Assembly (NCBI GenBank): GCA_013416455.1
Contig: JACCES010000009.1
Location: 153,314-217,313, forward strand
From: Alcaligenaceae bacterium
GTDB lineage: Bacteria; Pseudomonadota; Gammaproteobacteria; Burkholderiales; Burkholderiaceae_B
DNA: 64,000 nucleotides
Reading direction: 5' to 3'
Of the stretch, positions 9,933 through 17,488 are shown one piece after another. The translations under genes were made by a program, and so were the position numbers. The notes under the pieces are model-generated. The model made no database searches and was not told where the DNA came from. It saw nothing but the letters and a program-made list of their open reading frames with translations. Each line of letters begins with the position of its first letter. Positions within the stretch are counted from its first letter, which is position 1.

Positions 9933-11861
9933 ATGAGCGAAACCTTGAAGGAAGCCGGGCGCGCCGCCGTCGCCCAGAACACGCAGGGCATCCTGCATTT
10001 TCTGAACCAGTTTCCCCCCTTCGACCAGATGGAACCGACCCATCTGCTGCACCTGGTCGAGCATGCCCGGCTGCGCTTCTTTCCCGCCGGCGCAGTCGTC
10101 ACCCGGCCCGCCGAGGGCGTTGCCGCGCATTGGTACCTGATACGCCAGGGCGCCGTCATCGGCCGGCGGCCGGGCAACGGCGACGGCTCGGCGGCCAGCG
10201 AACCGCCGCTGGTCCTGGGGCCCGGGGATGGCTTTCCGATAGCCGCGCTGGTGGGCGAGCGCCCGACCCGCAGCGAGTACCGCGCCGAGCGCGACACCTT
10301 CTGCCTGGAAGTGGATGCGGCCGATTTCGCGCGCCTGCTGCAGCAGTCCGAGCCCCTGCGCGCCTTCGCGCTGCGCGGCGTCAGCAGTCTGCTGGGCCGG
10401 CTGCACCGGCAGGCCCGGGCGCATGCAAGCGACGACGTCGGTGAGCCCGCCGCCTTCGACATGGAACTGGCCGGCTTCATCAGCCGCGACCCGGTCACCT
10501 GCGGACCGCGCACGCCCCTGCGGCAGGCCGTACGGCATATGCACGACAAGCAGGTGGGCAGCGTCGCCATCGTCGACGAAGGCCGGCTGACGGGCATCTT
10601 CACCATGCGCGACCTGCGCCGCGAAGTCGCGGCCGAGCACATCGACCTCGCCCGCCCCATCCACGAGGTCATGACCCGCGATCCGCTGCACCTGCCGCCT
10701 TCCGCCCGGGCGTTCGACGCCGCCCTGCTCATGACGCAGCACCGCGTCGGCCACATGTGCATTGTGAACGACGGCCGGCTGGAAGGCGTGATCTCGGAAC
10801 GCGACCTCTTCGCCCTGCAGCGCCTGAGCCTGGTGCAGGTCGCCCGCGGCCTGCGGCATGCGGACAGCATCGAGGCCCTGGCGGGGTGGCGGGAACAGGT
10901 CGTGCGCGTGGTGTCGGGCATGATGGCGCACGGCGCCGACGCCGCCCAGCTCATGCGCGTCATCACCCAGTTGAACGACCACACCACCCACCGCGCCATC
11001 GAGCTGGTGCTGCAGGCCCGCGGCCACCCGCCCGCGCGCTTCAGCTGGCTGTCCTTCGGCAGCGAGGCGCGCGGCGAGCAGACCCTGTTCACGGACCAGG
11101 ACAACGGCCTCATCTTCGAAGCGGACGGCCCCGCCGACGCCGAACGCAAGCGCGCCCTCCTGCTTCCCGTGGCCGCCGACATCAACCAGGCGCTGGACCG
11201 CTGCGGCCTGGTGCTGTGCCGGGGGAACATCATGGCGGGCAACCCTGAGCTCTGCCTCTCGCTCGACGAATGGCAGCGGCGATACGCGGCCATCCTGCGC
11301 GACCCCGACCCCGGCAACCTGCTGAAGGCGACCATCTTCTTCGACGCGCGCGTCCTGTGGGGCGACGCCGATGGGCTGGCCGGCCTGCTGCGGCGGGTGC
11401 TCGCCATGGTCGCCGACGATCCCGCCTTCCAGCGGCTGATGGCGCAAACCGCACTGTCCCACCGCCCGCCCGGGGGCGGCCTGCGCGAGCTGCTGGGCGC
11501 CGAATGGGGAAACCGTGAAACCCTCGATCTCAAGACCGAGGCGCTCGCGCCGCTGGTGGACGGCGCCCGGCTGCTGGCGCTGGCGCACGGCATCAGCCTG
11601 CCTTCCACCACCGAACGCTACCGTCAGCTGGCGGAATACGGCGTGCTCGGCCAGGATGAGGCCCGTTCCTGCTCCGAAGCCTTTCATTACCTGCAATTGC
11701 TGCGCATGCGCCTGCACCAGCGCCAGCTCCGCGAAGGCGGCCCCCTCGGCAACCAGTTGCCGCCCGCGTCGCTGGGCGCCCTCGACCGCCGCATCCTGCG
11801 CGAGGCGCTGCGCCATGCCCGGCGCCTGCAGCACCTCATCGCCCATCGCTACCGGCTGTGA
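9933..11861 (+). CDS. DUF294 nucleotidyltransferase-like protein with cNMP-binding and CBS domains
   Basis: A 642-aa cytoplasmic protein. Domains in order: a cyclic-nucleotide-binding-like fold (about 20-150), a pair of CBS domains (about 165-285; MHDKQVGSVAIVDEG and TQHRVGHMCIVNDG are typical repeats), a DUF294 nucleotidyltransferase domain with GSEARGEQ...TDQDNGLIF (376-395, GlnD-like), and a DUF294 C-terminal helical domain (about 480-640). The architecture suggests regulated transfer of a nucleotide to a protein partner, but target and activity are unknown. This family is repeatedly found beside actP/acs and a DnaQ-like exonuclease, as here. Its gene is divergent from the SSSF kinase (94-bp gap), and its TGA overlaps the next start (GTGA). 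Confidence 0.87.
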   Translation: MSETLKEAGRAAVAQNTQGILHFLNQFPPFDQMEPTHLLHLVEHARLRFFPAGAVVTRPAEGVAAHWYLIRQGAVIGRRPGNGDGSAASEPPLVLGPGDGFPIAALVGERPTRSEYRAERDTFCLEVDAADFARLLQQSEPLRAFALRGVSSLLGRLHRQARAHASDDVGEPAAFDMELAGFISRDPVTCGPRTPLRQAVRHMHDKQVGSVAIVDEGRLTGIFTMRDLRREVAAEHIDLARPIHEVMTRDPLHLPPSARAFDAALLMTQHRVGHMCIVNDGRLEGVISERDLFALQRLSLVQVARGLRHADSIEALAGWREQVVRVVSGMMAHGADAAQLMRVITQLNDHTTHRAIELVLQARGHPPARFSWLSFGSEARGEQTLFTDQDNGLIFEADGPADAERKRALLLPVAADINQALDRCGLVLCRGNIMAGNPELCLSLDEWQRRYAAILRDPDPGNLLKATIFFDARVLWGDADGLAGLLRRVLAMVADDPAFQRLMAQTALSHRPPGGGLRELLGAEWGNRETLDLKTEALAPLVDGARLLALAHGISLPSTTERYRQLAEYGVLGQDEARSCSEAFHYLQLLRMRLHQRQLREGGPLGNQLPPASLGALDRRILREALRHARRLQHLIAHRYRL

Positions 11862-12676
11862 GGCCGCCCATGCCCGCCGCGCTGATCAAACGTCTGGCCG
11901 CCCTGCTGCACCGCCCGCCCGCAAGCCGGCGCCCCGGCACCGGCGATCGCAAGCCGGAAAGCGCGGACGCCACGGGAACGACCCGGCCTGCACGATGCGG
12001 AAACGGGCCGGCCAGCGCCGCCGGCGCGCCGGCCCCACCGCCCGTCATCCCCGGAAACCAGGACATCCTCGAACACCCCCTCGTCGTCTTCGACCTGGAA
12101 ACCAGCGGCCTGGACGTCGGCCGCGACGCCGTGCTGTCGCTCGGCGCGGTGCGCATCGAAGGCGGAGCCATTCCGCTGGCCGGCCATCTCGACCGCGTCC
12201 TGCGCGTGGACGCGCGGCTCAAGCCGGACAGCCAGCTGATGCACGGCCTGTCGCAGGAGGACCTGCGGCGCGGCGCGGACCCCGCGGCCGCCCTGGCGGA
12301 ACTGCTGGCCTACGGCGGCGGCCGCATCTGGCTGGCCTTCCATGCCGAATTCGACCGCCGCATGCTGGACCGCGCCCTGCGCCGGCACCTGGGCGGCGGC
12401 TTCAGCCACCCCTTGTTCGACGTGGCCGCGCTTGCGCCCATGCTGTTTCCGGAACACGACAGGAGGGACGCCGGCCTGGACCACTGGGCGGGCATCTTCG
12501 GGCTGGCGACCCCCGCGCGGCACACCGCCGCCGGCGATGCCCTGCTCACCGCCGAGATCGCGCTGGTACTGCTGCACGAAGCCCGGCGCCAGGGCCTGCG
12601 CACATGGGGCGGGCTGGCGGGCGCCCTGCGGCAATGGGAACGCCGCCGCGCCGCGCAGGGCGGGCCGATGTTCTGA
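11858..12676 (+). CDS. DnaQ-like 3'-5' exonuclease
   Basis: A 272-aa DEDDh exonuclease, homologous to the proofreading subunit of DNA polymerase III. The exo motifs are VVFDLETSGLD (Asp79, Glu81), LAFHAEFDRRML (Asp in ExoII) and HTAAGDALLTA (His and Asp in ExoIII), so all catalytic positions are present. About 70 extra residues precede the fold. The GTG start (11858) overlaps the previous stop; ATG 11870 is an alternative that removes only four residues. Coupling to the DUF294 gene implies a joint function, perhaps nucleotide turnover linked to acetate metabolism, but this is unproven. Confidence 0.86.
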   Translation: MRPPMPAALIKRLAALLHRPPASRRPGTGDRKPESADATGTTRPARCGNGPASAAGAPAPPPVIPGNQDILEHPLVVFDLETSGLDVGRDAVLSLGAVRIEGGAIPLAGHLDRVLRVDARLKPDSQLMHGLSQEDLRRGADPAAALAELLAYGGGRIWLAFHAEFDRRMLDRALRRHLGGGFSHPLFDVAALAPMLFPEHDRRDAGLDHWAGIFGLATPARHTAAGDALLTAEIALVLLHEARRQGLRTWGGLAGALRQWERRRAAQGGPMF

Positions 12677-12956
12677 AGCGGGATCATGCAAGGCGCCATT
12701 CAGCGTGAGCGGGCCCTCCCTGGCAAGAGGCGGCGCGCGCGCCGGAGTGCGGCAGTGGAATGACGCCAGCCTGCCTGAAACCCACCGCAACACATGCGCG
12801 GCCCCCCTGGTTGATATAAGTCACGCCCCCCGGCATTGCGGCTGGAAGAATCGCGGGGGTCCACTAGACTGGAAGCTTCGGGACACGATCGGGTACGCCT
12901 GCCGCCTGGCGGTTCCCCGCTCTTTCGTCCTGCACCACAGCCCAAGGGATCAGACC
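12677..12956 (+). other. 280-bp intergenic region upstream of yceI
   Basis: No coding frame with family character was seen here. A weak -10-like TAGACT occurs near 12867, with no good -35. The region probably holds the yceI promoter, but I cannot place it firmly. Confidence 0.3.
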
Positions 12957-13523
12957 ATGAAGAAACTATTGCTCGCCTCCGCATTGCTGGCCGCCGCCCA
13001 CATCGCGAACGCCCAGGAAGTTCATTACGACGTCGAACCCACCCATACATTCGTGCATTTCGACGTGCTGCACTCGGGGACATCGACCAACCGGGGCCGC
13101 TTCGATACCGTGGAAGGCAGCATCATGCTCGACCGCCAGGCACAGAAGGGCAGCGCCGAGATCACCGTGCTCCCCGGTTCGGTAAGCACCGGCGTCGACC
13201 CCTATAACGACCACCTGAAGAATGCCGACTTCCTGCACGTCGACGCCTTCCCGGCCGCCGTATTCAAAAGCGGCAGCTTCAGCTTCGAAGGCGACAAGGT
13301 GAAATCCGTCGACGGGACCCTCACCCTGCTGGGCCAGACCCGGCCCGTCACCCTGACCGCCGAACGCTTCAACTGCTACGACAGCCGCCACGCCAAGACG
13401 GAAGTCTGTGGCGGAGACTTCACGGCCACCCTCATGCGCAGCGATTTCGGTATGAACTACGGCCTGCCCGGCATTCCGGACGAAGTCCGCATCATGATCC
13501 AGATCGAGGCCGTCAAACGCTAG
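12957..13523 (+). CDS. yceI: YceI-family periplasmic lipid-binding protein
   Basis: A 188-aa secreted protein with a clear Sec signal peptide (MKKLLLASALLAAAHIANA, cleavage before QEV). The mature part has the YceI lipocalin-like beta-barrel pattern: HTFVHFDVLHSGTSTNRGRF, DPYNDHLKNADFLHVDAFP, and the late DFTATLMRSDFGMNYGLPG. YceI proteins bind polyprenyl or quinone-like lipids in the periplasm; some are base- or stress-induced. The ATG at 12957 fits the signal peptide. Two cysteines (in FNCYD and EVCGG) may form a disulfide. It appears to be a single-gene unit. Confidence 0.92.
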   Translation: MKKLLLASALLAAAHIANAQEVHYDVEPTHTFVHFDVLHSGTSTNRGRFDTVEGSIMLDRQAQKGSAEITVLPGSVSTGVDPYNDHLKNADFLHVDAFPAAVFKSGSFSFEGDKVKSVDGTLTLLGQTRPVTLTAERFNCYDSRHAKTEVCGGDFTATLMRSDFGMNYGLPGIPDEVRIMIQIEAVKR

Positions 13524-13654
13524 GGCCCGACGCCTGGGCGGTACGCTGCCCGTGGCGCCGGAAGAAAAGATAGGCAGACCCGCCGGTCCGGCGTTACGCT
13601 TCGGTATGGAATCAATACGAGGCCGCTCGCGCCTCTTTCATTTCAGGAGCACGA

Positions 13655-14671
13655 GTGCCCACTCTCTCGAATCGCCAGGTCGTTCTCAGCTCGCGTCCCA
13701 GCGGCATTCCGCAAGCTGGACATTTCGAGATCCGCACATCGACGGTTCCCGAATTGCAGGACGGCCAGTTTCTCGTCAAAAACCTGTTTTTGTCGGTGGA
13801 GCCGGCCATGCGCGGATGGGTGAACGCGGCCGCCAACTATTCCAGACCTGTTGAAGTGGGCGAAGTCATGCGCGCCTTCTCGGCGGGACGCGTGCTGCGG
13901 TCCCGCCATCCCGGCTATCCCGAAGGGACTCTGGTGATGGGCGTGCTCGGATGGCAGGAATACGCTTTGACGGACGGCAGGACCATACGCCGCAGGATCC
14001 TGGAAGCCGACCTGCCCCTCTCATTGTCGCTGGGCGTGCTGGGCCTGAACGGGATCACAGCCTATTTCGGCCTGAAAGAACTGGGGGAACCCCGCGCGGG
14101 GGAAACCGTCGTTGTGTCCACCGCCGCCGGCGCGGTAGGGTCGATCGTGGGGCAATTGGCGCGCAAGCTCGGCTGCCGGACGGTAGGCATCACCGGCGGT
14201 GAAACCAAGCGCCGGCTATGCCTCGATCTGTTCAACTTCGATGCCGCGATCGATTACCGCCAGCCGGAACTCGACGCCGCGCTGCGGCAGGCCTGCCCCG
14301 GCGGGGTCGATGTCTATTTCGACAACACATCCGGCCACATCAGCGATACCGTCCTGCCCCAGATCAACCGACGCGCCCGCATCGTGATTTGCGGGACGGC
14401 CTCGGTATCGAACTGGGACCCTTGGCCCCAGGGCCCGCGCGTGGAACGCCATCTGCTGACCAAACGCGCCCGCATGGCCGGCTTTCTGGCATTCGACTAC
14501 GAAGACCGGTATGAAGAGGCCATCGCCCATCTCGCCCCCTTGGTGCGCAGCGGCGAATTGCGCTACCGGGAAGAAATCCTGGACGGCCTGGAAGCCGCGC
14601 CCGGCTCCATCGCCGATCTTTACGAAGGCAGGAACCTGGGCAAGCGCCTGATCCGCCTGGCGGACGACTGA
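13655..14671 (+). CDS. NADP-dependent oxidoreductase, medium-chain reductase family (CurA / leukotriene-B4-dehydrogenase type)
   Basis: A 338-aa zinc-independent medium-chain dehydrogenase/reductase. It shows the family's VEPAMRGWVN near residue 45, GVLGLNGITAYFGL before the nucleotide fold, and the NADP-binding VVSTAAGAVGSIVGQLARKLG (about 150-170). VDVYFDNTSGHISD lines the active site. Such enzymes reduce conjugated alkenal or alkenone double bonds, often for detoxification. The start is GTG at 13655 with a CAGGAG ribosome site 6 bp upstream. It is convergent with mgtC across a 58-bp gap. The substrate cannot be predicted. Confidence 0.9.
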   Translation: MPTLSNRQVVLSSRPSGIPQAGHFEIRTSTVPELQDGQFLVKNLFLSVEPAMRGWVNAAANYSRPVEVGEVMRAFSAGRVLRSRHPGYPEGTLVMGVLGWQEYALTDGRTIRRRILEADLPLSLSLGVLGLNGITAYFGLKELGEPRAGETVVVSTAAGAVGSIVGQLARKLGCRTVGITGGETKRRLCLDLFNFDAAIDYRQPELDAALRQACPGGVDVYFDNTSGHISDTVLPQINRRARIVICGTASVSNWDPWPQGPRVERHLLTKRARMAGFLAFDYEDRYEEAIAHLAPLVRSGELRYREEILDGLEAAPGSIADLYEGRNLGKRLIRLADD

Positions 14672-14729
14672 ACCGCCACCGCCCGCCGCTGCCTTGCGGG
14701 CCCGCCGCTGCGCTGCATCGCCGCCGCGC

Positions 14730-15458
14730 TCATTCGACCGTGCTCGCGCTCCAGAAAACCTGGCGCACATGAGGCAGCGAACGCAAACGCTCCAGCAGGG
14801 CATCCAGCTCATCACCGTCCACCGACATGGGCAAAAGGGCCGCCTCGATCTGGACCTCGCCGGAAGCGAGCGTTTCGATTTCGATATCCCGCAGCGGCAG
14901 CTTGCCGGCGCTGAAGACTTCTTCCAGGCTGGCGCGGGCCTGATCACGATGCGCCATGTCGGCGACCAGGGAAATCGAATAGGTTGCCTCGACCATCGTG
15001 ACATCGATGGGCTCGCGATTGATGCGGTCGACCACGGGCCGCAGCAGCGTGTTGGCGGCAAGCACGAACAGCGCGCCCAGCACCGCCTCGAAGAACAGGT
15101 CCGCGCCCGCGGCGCTGCCCACGGCCGCGGAACCCCACAGGGTCGCGGCGGTATTGATGCCGCGGACATTGCCTTCCTCGCGCATGATCACACCCGCGCC
15201 CAGGAACCCCACGCCCGAAACGACGTAGGCGATCACATGCAGCGGGCTGGTGCCGCCACCATGCAGTTCGTAATAGCGCACCGCGACGTCCACGAACAAA
15301 GCCGCGCCGACGCAGACCAGCACATTCGTGCGCAGCCCGGCCGTGCGCTGGCGGATCTGGCGCTCCAGGCCAATGGCGCCGCCCAACAGGAAGGCGGTGG
15401 TCAGGCTGACCAGCGTGTCGAGCAGCGAGGAGAAGTTGGCGTATTGAACGATCTGCAT
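14730..15458 (-). CDS. MgtC/SapB-family membrane protein
   Basis: A 242-aa inner-membrane protein. Four to five helices occupy residues 10-150, with the family motif LLGGAIGLERQIRQRTAGLRT (about 21-42), VGFLGAGVIMREE, and GINTAATLWGSAAVG. A C-terminal ACT-like domain of about 85 residues follows (VEATYSISLVA onward). MgtC proteins respond to low magnesium and acid stress in intracellular bacteria and inhibit F-ATPase there; many family members have other roles. I start at MQIVQY (15458), which fits the family; the frame stays open upstream to 15572 but crosses a terminator. There is no clear ribosome site before 15458. Confidence 0.87.
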   Translation of the reverse strand: MQIVQYANFSSLLDTLVSLTTAFLLGGAIGLERQIRQRTAGLRTNVLVCVGAALFVDVAVRYYELHGGGTSPLHVIAYVVSGVGFLGAGVIMREEGNVRGINTAATLWGSAAVGSAAGADLFFEAVLGALFVLAANTLLRPVVDRINREPIDVTMVEATYSISLVADMAHRDQARASLEEVFSAGKLPLRDIEIETLASGEVQIEAALLPMSVDGDELDALLERLRSLPHVRQVFWSASTVE

Positions 15459-15505
15459 GGGACGAGCATAGTATGAAAATGTTACGCCCACATGGAAACC
15501 GGGGT

Positions 15506-15541
15506 AAAAAAAGACCCGCCGAATCACTGGATTCTGGCGGG
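15506..15541 (-). terminator. Intrinsic terminator inside the mgtC leader (candidate attenuator)
   Basis: Read on the minus strand, a stem (CCCGCC/GGCGGG extended by GAAT/ATTC with one bulged base) is followed at once by seven T. It lies 48 bp upstream of the mgtC start and in the same orientation, with no gene of that strand upstream of it. It either attenuates mgtC transcription or ends a short RNA. A second hairpin (GGCCA/TGGCC, 15549-15562) and a third (15578-15599) precede it. Confidence 0.7.
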
Positions 15542-15628
15542 CCCAACTGGCCATCAATGGCCGAGGAGACAATCTTCGCCGGCAAGTAACGCGCCCGGCT
15601 ATTCTTCAGATCCCTTCAATTGAGTATA
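15507..15628 (-). ncRNA. Structured leader or small RNA upstream of mgtC, with candidate promoter
   Basis: A -10-like TATACT (plus coordinates 15623-15628) would start RNA near 15616. The RNA would fold three hairpins and end at the T-run at 15506, giving about 110 nt if terminated, or continue into mgtC. The -35 is poor (TCGAAC at 17-bp spacing). The rest of the 403-bp gap (15629-15861) shows only the ribosome site of the 64-aa gene. A Mg- or pH-responsive leader is a hypothesis by analogy to mgtA/mgtC leaders elsewhere. Confidence 0.4.
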
Positions 15629-15861
15629 GCTATGCATATCATACGCGTTCGAGCGGCCGCCGGTGGAATCCTGAAGCCGGAAGACGACACGCCGTGGCGT
15701 ATCGAAAGACGGAGGCAATCGGGCAAATAGGGCCGTACCGTCTTCACCGCTTGCAATTCAGCGCTAGGGAAATAGGGGTTTACCGCGTACCCTGATCAGG
15801 TGACAGCCAATGACAGCCGGCCGTACGGGATCTTCCCCGGCTGGCGACCAGGAGGCCAAAT

Positions 15862-16056
15862 ATGGGCACCAAATTGTATGTCGACCTTAAAAGCGCTCTG
15901 GGCCGCAAGCCCTCGATTACAGTGAAAGTCAGGGACATAGAGCGCACCATCGGCGAGGACTGGCTTTTGGAATTCAGTGCGCAGGCCGATGAGCTGGGGG
16001 CCCGACTCGACCCCCACCCCACCGACGAGTCCTTAATCTCGGTCACCAGGATTTGA
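15862..16056 (+). CDS. Small hypothetical protein (64 aa)
   Basis: Not recognised. Supported by a near-perfect AGGAGG ribosome site 7 bp before the ATG. The product starts MGTKLYVDLKSALGRKPS and is hydrophilic, with no membrane segment or cysteine; a beta-rich start (TKLYVDL, ITVKVRDIER) is followed by an acidic C-half. A minus-strand frame across the same region lacks a good start context. A GAGGCG/CGCCTC hairpin lies just after the stop, between it and the convergent DUF892 gene. Confidence 0.5.
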   Translation: MGTKLYVDLKSALGRKPSITVKVRDIERTIGEDWLLEFSAQADELGARLDPHPTDESLISVTRI

Positions 16057-16105
16057 ACCCGGAGAGGCGGGGGAAATCACATCCCACGCCTCTTGTCCGC
16101 TTCGT

Positions 16106-16600
16106 TCAGGCTTCGGCGGCCTTGGCGTTGGCACCGCTTTCGGCCAGCATTGTGAGCTTTTCGTCGGTGGCCTTTTCTTCAGCCAGCGTTTCCTTCAGCA
16201 GTTTGACGGCGTCGGAATAGCCCAACTGCTTGCCAAGCTCGCACAAGGTTCCATAGCTGGCGATTTCGTAGTGTTCCACCTTCTGCGCCCCCCCGATCAA
16301 GGCCGCGTCCCGCACCGGCCCCTTGGCCACCGCTTCGATCACTTCCTTACCTTCTTCGACAAGCCCCTCCATGGCGGCGCACTTGATGCGCTTGAGCTTG
16401 ATATCCAGAAGATCGACCACCTTGTCGATTCTTTCTATCTGACCCTGAGTCTCTTCCAGATGCGCTGCGAAGGCAGCTTCCAGATCCGGGTTTTCCGCAG
16501 CCCGGGCCAGGCGCGGCAGCGCCTTGCTCATCTGCTTTTCGGCACTATAGATATCGGACAGTTCGTGAATGAACAGATCCTGTAGGGTTTTGATAGCCAT
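16106..16600 (-). CDS. DUF892 ferritin-like protein (YciE/YciF family)
   Basis: A 164-aa four-helix-bundle protein. It opens with the family signature LQDLFIHELSDIYSAEKQM, has a second helix pair with HLEETQGQIERIDKV, and later KVEHYEIASYGTL and EEKATDEKLTML, whose Glu/His residues form the ferritin-like site. YciE/YciF-type proteins are commonly induced by osmotic, oxidative or general stress and may bind diiron. A GGAG lies 6 bp before the ATG. A 247-bp gap separates it from the cold-shock gene; only that gene's terminator is apparent there. Confidence 0.93.
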   Translation of the reverse strand: MAIKTLQDLFIHELSDIYSAEKQMSKALPRLARAAENPDLEAAFAAHLEETQGQIERIDKVVDLLDIKLKRIKCAAMEGLVEEGKEVIEAVAKGPVRDAALIGGAQKVEHYEIASYGTLCELGKQLGYSDAVKLLKETLAEEKATDEKLTMLAESGANAKAAEA

Positions 16601-16765
16601 GCTTGCTCCACGTGAAAGGCGCGTCAGAACGTCGCAGCCTGCGGAAAGACAAGCAAGCGAGGTGCCTCGCCTCTGCCCCTGACGCTACCATCGAGGCGTG
16701 CCGTAGGGCACACACCCGTCTGCCATCAGAAATACAACCTGCCCGGCCGACGGGCGACCGGCATC

Positions 16766-16802
16766 AAAAAGGCCGAACCCAATGTTTCAAAGGGCTCGGC
16801 CT
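16766..16802 (-). terminator. Intrinsic terminator of the cold-shock gene
   Basis: On the minus strand, GGCCGAGCCC pairs with GGGTTCGGCC around an 11-nt loop, followed by TTTTT. It lies 46 bp after the csp stop codon. Confidence 0.85.
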
Positions 16803-16847
16803 CATCTGACCACTCTATCTGCCCACCAGCTCAGGCGGGCGAAGCGA

Positions 16848-17057
16848 TCAAATTATTTGAATGTTCGACGCTTGAGGGCCTTTTTGCCCCTGCGTTGCTA
16901 CGAACGAAACTCGCTGGTTTTCTTCGAGGCTTTTATGACCAGAGCCTTGAATTTCGCTGTAGTGCGCGAAGAGGTCCTTGCCGCCCGACTCAGGCATGAT
17001 AAAGCCGAAGCCTTTGTCGTTGTTGAACCACTTCACAATACCGATTTCTGTTTTCAA
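16848..17057 (-). CDS. CspA-family cold-shock protein, TTG start
   Basis: A 69-aa single OB-fold nucleic-acid chaperone. RNP1 is KGFGFI (residues 15-20) and RNP2 is DLFAHYSEI (the usual VFVHFS is changed). The N-terminus [18 protein letters not shown] is typical, and the first such codon is TTG (17055-17057 on plus), preceded by AGGA at a spacing of six. The in-frame stop upstream excludes an earlier start, and the next Met is inside RNP1's neighbourhood. A TTG start may dampen translation. No promoter could be fixed in the 210 bp upstream. Confidence 0.9.
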   Translation of the reverse strand: MKTEIGIVKWFNNDKGFGFIMPESGGKDLFAHYSEIQGSGHKSLEENQRVSFVATQGQKGPQASNIQII

Positions 17058-17179
17058 TGTAAGTCCTAAGTTTTAGAAGGGAAAGATATCCCCGCAGCCA
17101 CTATGGGGGCTGGAACACTTAAAAGCCAGCTCTGTTACCAAATAGCGCCCTTCTTGCCCGCCCCGGGGCGCTGGCGATC

Positions 17180-17268
17180 GCCCTCGCGCAGTTGTGCTTC
17201 ACTTCATTCGCTGTGATCAACTCAGGGCGGGACTTGCACCCGCAGGAGTACGCCCATGCTGAGCGCAC
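17180..17268 (-). mobile_element. Possible 5' remnant of a group II intron
   Basis: On the minus strand the stretch starting at 17268 reads GTGCGCTCAGCATGGGCGT and then contains GCGGGTGCAAGTCCCGC (about 17232-17248). These resemble the GUGYG 5' end and the domain I GGUGCAAGUCC hairpin of bacterial group II introns. The intron-like start lies 3 nt after the T-run of the tRNA-Lys terminator, the type of site used by group IIC introns. No reverse transcriptase frame or domain V was seen, so it would be a short dead fragment; the inner end (17180) is a guess. Confidence 0.35.
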
Positions 17269-17271
17269 ATG

Positions 17272-17297
17272 AAAAAACCGCTCCGGTCAGGGAGCGG
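17272..17297 (-). terminator. Intrinsic terminator of tRNA-Lys
   Basis: On the minus strand, CCGCTCC pairs with GGAGCGG around CTGACC, followed by TTTTTT. It lies 29 bp past the tRNA 3' end. Confidence 0.9.
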
Positions 17298-17325
17298 CTA
17301 ATTTCTTGATTCCATTAGGATTTTC

Positions 17326-17401
17326 TGGTGGGTCGTGCGCGACTCGAACGCGCGACCAACGGATTAAAAGTCCGCTGCTCTACCGACTGAGCTAACGACC
17401 C
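17326..17401 (-). tRNA. tRNA-Lys (anticodon TTT)
   Basis: A 76-nt cloverleaf read on the minus strand: acceptor GGGTCGT/ACGACCC, D-arm with AGCTCAGTCGGTAGAGC, anticodon loop CTTTTAA, T-arm GCGCGTTCGAGTCGCGC, and encoded 3' CCA (17326-17328). It has its own promoter and terminator, so it is a single-gene unit. Confidence 0.97.
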
Positions 17402-17426
17402 ATATCCATACGGAGTCAAGTTTTCT

Positions 17427-17456
17427 ATTATGGCCTATACCGCACAGTACTGTCAA
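17427..17456 (-). promoter_or_regulatory. Sigma-70 promoter of tRNA-Lys
   Basis: On the minus strand there is an exact TTGACA (-35, 17451-17456), an 18-bp spacer and CATAAT (-10, 17427-17432). Transcription would begin about 20 bp before the tRNA 5' end. Confidence 0.8.
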
Positions 17457-17488
17457 TCAAAAACCTGTTGAACACAGACAGTCCCGCC

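Noticed and set aside
6224..10444. Very long open frames antisense to real genes (for example 6224-10444 plus, 7944-11846 minus, 1803-4469 minus)
   Set aside because: They are mirror frames of high-GC coding DNA: Arg/Pro/His-rich translations with no domain, overlapping well-recognised genes on the other strand or frame.
15459..15572. In-frame extension of mgtC upstream to a TTG at 15572
   Set aside because: It would be translated through an intrinsic terminator hairpin and T-run, and the family N-terminus is already complete from 15458.
15780..16046. 88-aa minus-strand frame opposite the 64-aa gene
   Set aside because: It has no ribosome site and an unremarkable composition; the plus-strand frame has an excellent one.
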